A stretch of 64,000 nucleotides of DNA, from the NCBI GenBank assembly GCA_023393125.1, contig JAEWMQ010000021.1:1-64000 (forward strand), read 5' to 3'. This DNA is from Bacillota bacterium. Lineage in GTDB: Bacteria; Bacillota; Clostridia; Lachnospirales; Cellulosilyticaceae. The translations under genes and the position numbers were made by a program. Below the pieces are notes generated by a model that had not been told where the DNA came from, did not search any database, and saw nothing but the letters and a program-made list of their open reading frames with translations. Of this stretch, positions 35,501 to 42,184 are shown piece after piece; the stretch's first letter is position 1, and each line of letters starts with the position of its first letter.

Positions 35501-36133
35501 ATTTGGTGAAAGTGCTCTTGCTCTAAACTCAGCTAAAGCTTCTTGATCTAATAGTGCTGCATAGTCACTATATTCTAATACTTCTACTTTTTGAATTTCA
35601 TGAGATGTTCTGAAACCATCAAAGAAATGAACAAAAGGAAGTCTTCCTTTAATAGCAGCGAGATGTGCTACTGGCGCAAGGTCTGCTACTTCTTGTACAG
35701 AACCTGAAGCAAGCATTACACAACCACTTTGTCTAGCTGCCATAACATCTTGATGATCCCCAAAGATAGATAAAGCCTGTGCAGCAAGAGCACGAGCACT
35801 TACATGAAATACTCCTGGTAAAAGTTCTCCTGCTACTTTATACATATTTGGAATCATTAAAAGAAGTCCTTGTGAAGCTGTAAAAGTAGTTGTTAAAGCA
35901 CCAGCTTGTAATGAACCATGGAAAGTTCCTGCTGCTCCAGCTTCTGATTGCATCTCTACAACCCTAACTTTTTGTCCAAAAATATTCTTTCTATTTTGTG
36001 CTGCCCAGTCATCTACTACTTCTGCCATAGTAGATGAAGGCGTAATTGGATAAATAGCCGCTACATCTGTAAAGGCATAAGCAACATGTGCTGCTGCTGT
36101 ATTCCCATCTATTGTCATTAGTTTTTTTGCCAT
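32594..36133 (-). CDS. nifJ: Pyruvate:ferredoxin oxidoreductase
   Basis: Homodimeric PFOR of 1179 residues (usual size), converting pyruvate, CoA and ferredoxin to acetyl-CoA, CO2 and reduced ferredoxin. Domains in order: the alpha-type N-terminal domain (ITPSSTMAEVVDDWAA), the gamma-type CoA domain (GLGSDGTVGANKQAVKIIG near 435), the EKR linker, and two 4Fe-4S sites (CIQCNQCSFVCP near 690 and CTGCGNCVDICP near 743). A further Cys-rich beta part (CAGCGETPY near 810) precedes the thiamine diphosphate domain (GGDGWAYDIGYGG near 968, NTGGQSSKSTP near 1004). It is divergent from a flavodiiron protein gene. The enzyme is oxygen sensitive, so the pairing with an oxygen-reducing protein makes sense. 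Confidence 0.98.
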   Translation of the reverse strand: MAKKLMTIDGNTAAAHVAYAFTDVAAIYPITPSSTMAEVVDDWAAQNRKNIFGQKVRVVEMQSEAGAAGTFHGSLQAGALTTTFTASQGLLLMIPNMYKVAGELLPGVFHVSARALAAQALSIFGDHQDVMAARQSGCVMLASGSVQEVADLAPVAHLAAIKGRLPFVHFFDGFRTSHEIQKVEVLEYSDYAALLDQEALAEFRARALSPNHPVTRGTAQNPDIYFQTREASNKFYNNIVPIVEEYMQKMNSLTGRNYGLFNYYGAEDAEYVVVAIGSVTETIEETIDALNAQGEKYGLVKVHLFRPFSEKHFLAAMPSTVKKVCVLDRTKEPGSIGEPLYLDVRSAFYNIANAPEIIGGRYGLGSKDVTPTDIKAVYEHLKSTDAKNNFTVGINDDVTFTSIPVNDELKISTGGTVRCKFWGLGSDGTVGANKQAVKIIGEHTNKYVQAYFAYDSKKSGGITMSHLRFGNEPIRSTYLIDEADYIACSQQAYVNEYDLLKGLKKGGNFVLNCLWSKEELEEKLPAKMKRFIAENNINFYTIDAVGIAASIGLGKRVNMIMQAAFFKLANIISEEDAISYLKKSIEKTYGKKGQDVVEMNYKAVEAGFTSLVKIDVPAAWANAEDKEVVADNKPDFIKNIVEPINRQEGDYLPVSAFNGYEDGTFPAGTAAYEKRGVGIDVPEWNLDTCIQCNQCSFVCPHACIRPVLVSEDEMKNAPEGFEAKKAVGKGFEGLSFRIQVSTMDCTGCGNCVDICPTKVKSLVMKPLATQVEKEIPNWEFAASDKVAYKGDLVKGTTVKDSQFKTPLMEFSGACAGCGETPYMKLLTQLFGDRMMISNATGCSSIWGGSAPSTPYTTNHEGKGPAWANSLFEDNAEYGLGMMLAVNQMRDRIAECLREIAALPIDEKAKESINNWLENKENGELSKVYSKEIEAILDNHVITLEDAKEALKQVEERRDYLVKRSQWIIGGDGWAYDIGYGGLDHVLASGENINVLVFDTEIYSNTGGQSSKSTPMAAMAKFAASGKRTRKKDLGRMMMAYGNVYVAQVAMGADKNQLVKAMLEAEAYEGPSIIIAYSTCISHGLKCGMGKSISHMGDAVKAGYWHLYRYNPVLEEQGKNPFILDSKEPTESFRDFIMGQVRYSAIMKQYPEQAEAMFEMAEKQANDRLTNYKRLAAQEF

Positions 36134-36324
36134 AAAATGACCTTCTTTCTTTGTATAATGTATGCTTATAAACTAATTCGGTATTTTTTTCTAAGACTTG
36201 TGAAAATCTACCTTTTCATTAGTCTTATTACATTTAATAATAGTTATTATCTACAGTCCATTATATACATTTTTCTCAGATTTTCCAGTATTTTTTTTAG
36301 TACAATCCATTTTGTGTGATTTTC

Positions 36325-36360
36325 TTGACAACTTATGCATTTATTCTATAATAATTATTA
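36325..36360 (+). promoter_or_regulatory. Consensus promoter with a PerR-like box for the flavodiiron gene
   Basis: TTGACA (36325-36330) and TATAAT (36347-36352) are 16 bases apart. A 15-base site CTATAATAATTATTA (36346-36360) covers the -10 element and matches the published PerR consensus TTATAATNATTATAA at 12 of 14 fixed positions. The region is AT-rich, so chance is not excluded. Peroxide-responsive derepression would fit the oxygen-reducing product. Confidence 0.65.
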
Positions 36361-36421
36361 TTAAATAAAATTATTTTAAACTAATACACATAGTATATTA
36401 GTTATTAGAGGAGTTGTTTAC

Positions 36422-37630
36422 ATGTCCGATATATTAAACGTTACACCGGATTTTTATTGGCTAGGGGCGCTTGATCCAACCCTACGTACTTTTGATATTG
36501 TTATGGAAACTAAATTTGGTACTACTTATAACTCGTATCTTTTAAAAGGTAGCGATGGCATCGCTCTATTTGAAACTGTTAAAGATAAATGTTTTGATGG
36601 ATATCTTGAAAAACTGAAAAAAATAGTAGCCTTAGAAGATATTAAATATATTATTGTAGATCACACAGAACCTGATCATGCTGGTAGTGTTGCCAAATTG
36701 CTTCCTCATACACCAAATGCTACTGTTGTGGGTAGCCTTTTAGCTATTAAATTTATAAGTGAAATCATTAATGCACCATTTAAAAGCCTTGTTGTTAGAG
36801 ATGGAGATACACTTTCTTTAGGTAATAAAACAATTCGTTTTATAAGTGTTCCTCAACTTCATTGGCCTGATACAATGTACTCTTATGTAGAAGAAGATGG
36901 ACTTTTAATCACTTGTGATTCTTTTGGTGCACATTATTCGGATGAACGTATTTTTAAATCTGCTTTAGAGGCTAATCATGAAGCTGATTATGAGTCTGCC
37001 TATAAATATTATTATGATATGATTATGGGACCGTTTAAACCTTTTGTATTAAATGCCCTAGATAAAATTAAAGACCTTTCTATTAAATTTATCTGTCCTG
37101 GACATGGTATGATTCTAGATGAAACCAACATGCAAAAGTATATAGAGCTTTATAAAACTTGGAGTACTCCAAAAGACGTTTCACCAAAAATTGTTGTAGC
37201 CTATGTATCTGCATATGGTTACACAAAGGAAATGGCTGAAACTATATGCGAAGGTATTAAAGCCAGCGATTATACTGGAGAAGTAGTTCTTCTTAACTTA
37301 GAAACAGATAGTCTCACTGACACGATGTCTCATATTGAAACAGCACAAGGGCTGCTTTTAGGTTCTCCAACTATTTTAGCAGATGCACTTCCTCCTATTT
37401 GGAATGTTCTTACTTCCCTTAATCCAGTAGTTCATAGACACTTAACTGTTGGTGTATTTGGTTCTTATGGTTGGAGTGGTGAAGCACTATCTCATATAGC
37501 ACAACGCTTCAAACAGCTTAAATGTAAAATGCCATTACAACCTCTAGGTTCTGTTTTCAAACCAAGTGAAGCAAACTTACAGGAAGCCTTTAATTATGGT
37601 AAAGATTTTGCTACAGCAATTCTTAAATAA
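36422..37630 (+). CDS. fprA: FprA-type flavodiiron protein (oxygen/NO reductase)
   Basis: Two-domain A-type flavoprotein, 402 residues. The N-terminal metallo-beta-lactamase-like domain (about residues 1-250) holds the diiron ligands in VDHTEPDHAGS, the later His in PQLHWPDTM, Asp in CDSFGAH and His in CPGHGMIL. The C-terminal flavodoxin domain (255-395) starts VVAYVSAYGYTKEMAETI with the FMN loop. Such proteins reduce O2 to water, or NO, with electrons from rubredoxin. AGAGGAG precedes the ATG. It is divergent from PFOR across a 288-base control region with a PerR-like box, so it probably protects the oxygen-sensitive ferredoxin enzymes. Rubredoxin itself is not in the window. Confidence 0.95.
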   Translation: MSDILNVTPDFYWLGALDPTLRTFDIVMETKFGTTYNSYLLKGSDGIALFETVKDKCFDGYLEKLKKIVALEDIKYIIVDHTEPDHAGSVAKLLPHTPNATVVGSLLAIKFISEIINAPFKSLVVRDGDTLSLGNKTIRFISVPQLHWPDTMYSYVEEDGLLITCDSFGAHYSDERIFKSALEANHEADYESAYKYYYDMIMGPFKPFVLNALDKIKDLSIKFICPGHGMILDETNMQKYIELYKTWSTPKDVSPKIVVAYVSAYGYTKEMAETICEGIKASDYTGEVVLLNLETDSLTDTMSHIETAQGLLLGSPTILADALPPIWNVLTSLNPVVHRHLTVGVFGSYGWSGEALSHIAQRFKQLKCKMPLQPLGSVFKPSEANLQEAFNYGKDFATAILK

Positions 37631-37639
37631 CTTTAAAAT

Positions 37640-37694
37640 AATTAGAATAAATAAAAGGGTAGCCATATTGGTTACCCTTTTATTTATTCTAATT
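37640..37694. terminator. Bidirectional terminator between the flavodiiron and DUF488 genes
   Basis: Arms of 25 bases with a single mismatch (left arm ends AAAAGGGTAGCC, right arm starts GGTTACCC) around loop ATATT, with A/T tracts inside the stem serving both convergent genes. Confidence 0.88.
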
Positions 37695-37737
37695 ATTAGC
37701 TTATACTATGATACTAAGTACTGATAATACGTTTGTT

Positions 37738-38379
37738 TTACTTCTTTTTTGGTGAAGCATATGCTTCTTTTAATACACGCTTTGAATTAACTTCTACAAT
37801 TTGATTGCTTTGTAATTCGTATGCTTTATTAATGAGCTGCCTTTTATGAGGTTTATTAAATAAATCTAATTGAGGTTGCTCTGGAAAGTGTCTTTCTAAT
37901 AACGCTTCTTCTAAATCACTTTGTGTTTGTAAGTGCCCATCATATAAAATATGATAGATATCATATCCTCTATCTCTCAAAGCTCTTCCTACCAAGGTAC
38001 TTCTATGACAATCACCAGGTGCTTTTTCTGCACACATAAAAGCAATATGATAGCCTGCTTCAATCCCTCTTATAATGGTTTCAATTCCTTCTTTAAAAAC
38101 AGGAAGATCTGCTATCTTTACAAAATCTAAATAGCCCGCTTCATTCAAAAGCAAACTGTCTGGCCTAATAATACCAAATGCTTCTTGCATTTGACGATAT
38201 AAAATGCCCTGTTTGTTAAAAAAATACTTAATTGGCTCTTTATTAAATTGCGGGTGAAACTTAGAATAAGCCATAGTTCTTACATCAATTACACAATTAA
38301 TTTGATACCTTTTGAGTAAGGCTAAAAAGCTTTCCTGGGTATGATGTGCATAGCCTATGGTATAAGCACATTTTTCCAT
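37738..38379 (-). CDS. DUF488-family protein
   Basis: 213 residues of the DUF488 family. Conserved features seen: TIGYAHHTQESFLALLKRY, CVIDVRTMAYSKFHPQFN and MCAEKAPGDCHRSTLVGRALRDRGY. The family is cytoplasmic; a nucleic acid or DNA-repair related role has been suggested for some members but the reaction is unknown. The C-terminal 60 residues are basic (KPHKRQLINKAYELQ). AAGGAG precedes the ATG. It lies near a LexA-box gene but on its own transcript, as far as can be seen. Confidence 0.85.
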   Translation of the reverse strand: MEKCAYTIGYAHHTQESFLALLKRYQINCVIDVRTMAYSKFHPQFNKEPIKYFFNKQGILYRQMQEAFGIIRPDSLLLNEAGYLDFVKIADLPVFKEGIETIIRGIEAGYHIAFMCAEKAPGDCHRSTLVGRALRDRGYDIYHILYDGHLQTQSDLEEALLERHFPEQPQLDLFNKPHKRQLINKAYELQSNQIVEVNSKRVLKEAYASPKKK

Positions 38380-38429
38380 CTGTTGTCTCCTTTATCTTGC
38401 TAACTTTTCTCACCATTAAAGGTTATTAA

Positions 38430-38600
38430 CTATGCAGATAAATAATTCTTTTTCAAGGAATTATTTCCTTTTATTGTCTGTGGGATATAGTTTTGAATGA
38501 TACTTCCTCTTAGTTGGTTTTTATCATATAACATAGTTACATAAACACTCTTTTCTCCACCTCGTGCACGATAGTAACACATTGTTTCTCCTGCTTTCAT
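38430..38600 (-). CDS. 56-residue protein under an SOS-type promoter
   Basis: Small gene with ATG at 38600, preceded by GGAGGGG five bases upstream, ending with TAG at 38430-38432. The product (MKAGETMCYYRARGGEKSVY then VTMLYDKNQLRGSIIQNYIP) is short, slightly basic and has no membrane segment. It is not a family I recognise. The case that it is real rests on the start site, the promoter with a LexA box at 38656-38669, and the absence of any other gene in the 379-base gap. A small SOS regulator or cell-cycle inhibitor is plausible by position, but its function is unknown. Confidence 0.65.
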   Translation of the reverse strand: MKAGETMCYYRARGGEKSVYVTMLYDKNQLRGSIIQNYIPQTIKGNNSLKKNYLSA

Positions 38601-38641
38601 TTGATCCCCTCCATTTAGTATATCTCATTTAATTTGTCTTT

Positions 38642-38669
38642 ATTATACATGATATCGAACGTATGTTCT
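38642..38669 (-). promoter_or_regulatory. LexA box and -10 element of the 56-residue protein gene
   Basis: CGAACGTATGTTCT at 38656-38669 fits the Gram-positive LexA/DinR pattern CGAACRNRYGTTYC at all but the last base. TATAAT (minus strand, 38642-38647) lies nine bases downstream of it. The weak -35 (TAGAAC) overlaps the box. The arrangement suggests repression by LexA until DNA damage. Confidence 0.75.
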
Positions 38670-38758
38670 ACTCTTTTTTAATTATAATAGTCAACAATTT
38701 TCTTTTTTATTTTATTTCATTTTTCATTCATTATTAACAAAAAATACTGTTTAGCTTT

Positions 38759-40933
38759 TTATTGGTGAGTAACCATTAATGTATATCTTTCTTGTTTAAC
38801 GACTAAACCTTCAATTTGCACTGTTGAAACATTCATTTTCCCTCCTACTACAGCATTTCCTTTAGTAAGTGGCACAGATTTCTTTTTTGGTCTTTCCCCA
38901 ACATATTCCCATTTAAAAATAGGTTTATCCATTAGTACACTTCCGATCCTTATCATTTGCACTTTATAGTCTAGCGTTTGTCTTTCTTTCTTTACTTCAA
39001 TTAATTGTTCTTGAAGTTGCTTAATCTGTTTTGAAGTAGGTTTTAAAGCATCTAACTGATAATCCTTTATTAACTCATCTTCTAACTTTTTTTTAGGAAA
39101 CTTTTCAATCTTCCATTCTACTACTTCAGCTTTATAAGTATATATGGGCAAAGTATGATTTATTTCATCTTGTTTCATTTCGAATATGCCTTGCTCACTC
39201 ATATGAAAACGTTCATAAAGTTTAACTTTCTTTTTGTTAACTGATTTCATATTCTTTAAATGGTTTTTCAAATATTTCTTGATTACATTTTCCTTAAGCT
39301 TTAGCACTTCTAAGTCATAAATATATTTTACTAACTGTTCGGCTGTGATAGATTTTATAAGTCTGTTATTGACTACCTTTAGCTTCTCTAGTTGAAGTCT
39401 ATACAATGTCTTCTCACCTTGTTTACTGACCACTTTTATAACACCCTGTTTTCTTAATTGTGCTCTTACTTTTTTAGATAGCTCTGCTATAAGATACCTG
39501 GTATTTAAATTACCATTAACCATTAAATTGTATTCTCTATATACTGCCGTATCTAATTTTAAATGCGTTTTAAGTTCTTCTACTTGACCTCTTACTCTTA
39601 CTTGTACCCCCATATTAAGCTTTTTACTGCCAATACAAATTTTATCTATTTCTCCGTACCCTAAAGTTGGCTTTATAAAAGCATACTCGATCTCTTCACT
39701 TTGATAAACAGGACCTATGCGTTCATAGGGGTAACTGTAGTCCCAAAATAATCTTGAACTCTCATCCTTCAAAATAATATACAGCACCTCTAATAAGCAT
39801 AATGGTTCTTCTCTTTTTAAGATTTCCCTATCTATAATTGTCTTACCTTCCCTATAGCGTTTCTTAGGTTCTTCTGCTAACTGAATCAATTGTTTATACA
39901 ATGTTCCCTTCTCTCTAGGTGTATAAACATTACATATCTTTTTGTATACTGCTAAATCTTTTGTCTCAGCAACAGCCTCTTCTGCTGCTTCAATATCCCC
40001 ATTTTTAAGCAAATAGGCACTCCAGTGATAGAGATAACAGGGGACCACTTCATTTAAATTCTCTTCTTTCTTTATTTTAACCTTTTGGGAATCTAGCTCT
40101 AAGGGAGCATCATAGGTCACTAAAAGACTTGACTTTTTATCATTTAAACCTTCTATTCTTCCTTTGTTTGCATAGTAATGATGCCTCTCGCATAAAAAAG
40201 CATTTTCATTCTGAATAACAACGGTATTTTTAGAAATAGCTTCTACTTTTGTAATGAGTGCAGTCATGGTTCCTTCATAATCTGTTATTTGATCCACATG
40301 TACCAATTCACTACAAGTATGACCTTCAATAAGTGATTTTAAGAAATGACTATCATAATAAGTCCCTAATGCCATTATATTTAATGTAATCTGTTCCTCA
40401 TAGCAGCATTGCCCCAGCTGCATGCAAACTTGTGCTTCTTGCTCTTCCCATGCAGAAAAATCAAAGAAACCATCTGTGAATAAAGTGATATGTTGTCCAT
40501 CACAATGATCTTTTAATCTTTCAGCCATTTCTAATGCTATTTTTAAAGATTGAGAAAGTGGCCCTTGGCCAATATGTTCTATGGTTTCTGCTATTAAACG
40601 TTCAACTTCTGCCATTTTATAAGACGCCCGGTCACACTTTACACTACTTAAAACACGTACTAGCCCTTCTTGCTTTTTATAAGCGAGAAGGGATACGTAA
40701 TGTTTACCTAGCTTGCATAATGAAGCTAATGTCTTTTTTAAGCAATTTTTTAACTGCTCTTTCTCTAGCTCTTGATGCATTTCACAATCTATTATAAGAA
40801 TATGATGATGAATAGCTACGGGTAGTTGTTTCTTATTGTTGATTTCATAAAAATAACAGTCTCTTTTATTTTGATTCGAAAAAGGAAGAGTGGCCTTTCC
40901 TCTATAGGTTATTTGAAATGGAAATGGTTTCAT
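38759..40933 (-). CDS. Large protein with a degenerate von Willebrand A domain
   Basis: 724 residues. The region of about residues 45-200 looks like a VWA fold (IAIHHHILIIDCEMHQELEK-like start, ITLFTDGFFDFSAWEE later), but the metal site is degenerate: DCEMH replaces DxSxS. Residues 200-724 are not recognised; long basic and acidic helical stretches (KQLQEQLIEVKKERQTLDYK) suggest a coiled-coil or RNA/protein-binding portion. It overlaps the second VWA gene (40930-42039) by four bases (ATGA), so the two are translationally coupled. It may be a scaffold partner of the second protein. No signal peptide is seen, so it is probably cytoplasmic. Confidence 0.7.
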   Translation of the reverse strand: MKPFPFQITYRGKATLPFSNQNKRDCYFYEINNKKQLPVAIHHHILIIDCEMHQELEKEQLKNCLKKTLASLCKLGKHYVSLLAYKKQEGLVRVLSSVKCDRASYKMAEVERLIAETIEHIGQGPLSQSLKIALEMAERLKDHCDGQHITLFTDGFFDFSAWEEQEAQVCMQLGQCCYEEQITLNIMALGTYYDSHFLKSLIEGHTCSELVHVDQITDYEGTMTALITKVEAISKNTVVIQNENAFLCERHHYYANKGRIEGLNDKKSSLLVTYDAPLELDSQKVKIKKEENLNEVVPCYLYHWSAYLLKNGDIEAAEEAVAETKDLAVYKKICNVYTPREKGTLYKQLIQLAEEPKKRYREGKTIIDREILKREEPLCLLEVLYIILKDESSRLFWDYSYPYERIGPVYQSEEIEYAFIKPTLGYGEIDKICIGSKKLNMGVQVRVRGQVEELKTHLKLDTAVYREYNLMVNGNLNTRYLIAELSKKVRAQLRKQGVIKVVSKQGEKTLYRLQLEKLKVVNNRLIKSITAEQLVKYIYDLEVLKLKENVIKKYLKNHLKNMKSVNKKKVKLYERFHMSEQGIFEMKQDEINHTLPIYTYKAEVVEWKIEKFPKKKLEDELIKDYQLDALKPTSKQIKQLQEQLIEVKKERQTLDYKVQMIRIGSVLMDKPIFKWEYVGERPKKKSVPLTKGNAVVGGKMNVSTVQIEGLVVKQERYTLMVTHQ

Positions 40934-42039
40934 AGACTTACCTCCTCCACCTTATCCCAATCTTCTACTTCATAAAGTAAAGAGGTATTGGCCATTAATT
41001 TTCTATTATATGAAGTCGATTGGATAAACACTTTATATCTGTCTAAATGCACCGCTTTTAGCGTTTCATTATGTCCCTTTTCTTTAATCTGACTACTTAA
41101 TCCTAAGATATCTCTCACCTGTGAGCCATTAAACATTTTTCCTGTTTCTCTTTCTACTAATAAGATTTCTTTTTGTCTACCTACTTTTTCGCTCTTTGTT
41201 AATTCATAAAATCCTCTTCCCACCTTAAAGCTAGCACCTTGTTCTAAGATAAATGCCTTAATACTCATTTCTTTATCGACAAAAAGCTCTTGAAAACGCC
41301 CTTCTGGAACAGGAATAAGGGCATCATCACTCTGATAATCACTTAATGTCTCATTTTGCAATTTAGAAATACAACTTTTTAGATTATAATTGAGTTTGCC
41401 TTGTTCTTTAAGCTGCTCTTTAAAAAGCTTTAATTGCTCTTCTCCTTCTTGTTTATAGCAAATAGCCATAAGAAGTGAGCCCACATTAGCAAACTGATCT
41501 AAAGTCAAATAAAAGCCTCCTGTTTGATGTGCTATTTCTTCATAAAAGACTCTTGAATGTTTACGAATTCCTGGCATTGCATGAACACCATAAACATGTA
41601 TACCTGCTTCTAAAAGCAGTCCTAATTCATTTCTCCAATTAATCTTTTGCTTATTTTGCTTTTCATTTGGTCCATGTGGTACATCATCACCAATAATAAC
41701 AAGTGCTTTTCCTCTTCCTGATTCCCAACTTAGTGATATACGTGCTTCATGTAGTACAAGCTCATAGCATTCTGGTGAATCTCCTCCATAAGTAGGTTCT
41801 ACTTGTGTTACAAAGTTCTTTATTTCCTCTTCATCCCTAGAAAAATCCAACATTTGAATCGTATAAGGACTACCTTCATCACAATAATCTCCATGAGCTA
41901 TGATCGCTATTCTTAGGTCAGGAATATCTTTAAAAAGCTGCCCTACCATTTCTCCTATGTATCGCCTTACTTGTGTTAAGCATGGATACATAGAACCTGT
42001 CGTATCAAAGCTTACACATACATCAATATTATTACTCAT
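40930..42039 (-). CDS. Von Willebrand A domain protein with a good MIDAS motif
   Basis: 369 residues. The N-terminal domain (1-200) is a VWA with DVCVSFDTTGSMYPCLTQVR (MIDAS-type DxTxS), EPTYGGDSPECYE (the Thr/Gly loop) and VIIGDDVPHGPN (the Asp loop), so metal-dependent ligand binding is likely. The C-terminal region (200-369) is not recognised and is rich in charged residues. AGAGGGGG precedes the ATG. It is the first gene of a pair with the partner at 38759-40933. The pairing resembles VWA gene pairs associated with MoxR or AAA ATPases, but no such ATPase is next to it here. Confidence 0.75.
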   Translation of the reverse strand: MSNNIDVCVSFDTTGSMYPCLTQVRRYIGEMVGQLFKDIPDLRIAIIAHGDYCDEGSPYTIQMLDFSRDEEEIKNFVTQVEPTYGGDSPECYELVLHEARISLSWESGRGKALVIIGDDVPHGPNEKQNKQKINWRNELGLLLEAGIHVYGVHAMPGIRKHSRVFYEEIAHQTGGFYLTLDQFANVGSLLMAICYKQEGEEQLKLFKEQLKEQGKLNYNLKSCISKLQNETLSDYQSDDALIPVPEGRFQELFVDKEMSIKAFILEQGASFKVGRGFYELTKSEKVGRQKEILLVERETGKMFNGSQVRDILGLSSQIKEKGHNETLKAVHLDRYKVFIQSTSYNRKLMANTSLLYEVEDWDKVEEVSL

Positions 42040-42142
42040 ATTAAGCCCCCTCTAAAAACTTACGCTTAATATGTTTATATTCACTCTGTAGACTTTATAG
42101 AACAAGTTATCCATTTGTTAGACAAGCCCCTTAATAATAACC

Positions 42143-42177
42143 AAAAAAAGAAGACCTTTTTCAGGTCTTCTTTTTTT
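42143..42177 (-). terminator. Intrinsic terminator of the nrd operon
   Basis: Perfect 15-base stem (AAAAAAAGAAGACCT with AGGTCTTCTTTTTTT) followed by a T run on either strand. It lies eight bases after the stop codon of the last nrdD and should end the operon. Confidence 0.93.
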
Positions 42178-42184
42178 AATAGAT

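Noticed and set aside
36237..36250. ATAATA-GT-TATTAT as another PerR or Rex site near PFOR
   Set aside because: It has dyad symmetry but fits neither the PerR nor the Rex consensus, and such AT palindromes are expected by chance here.
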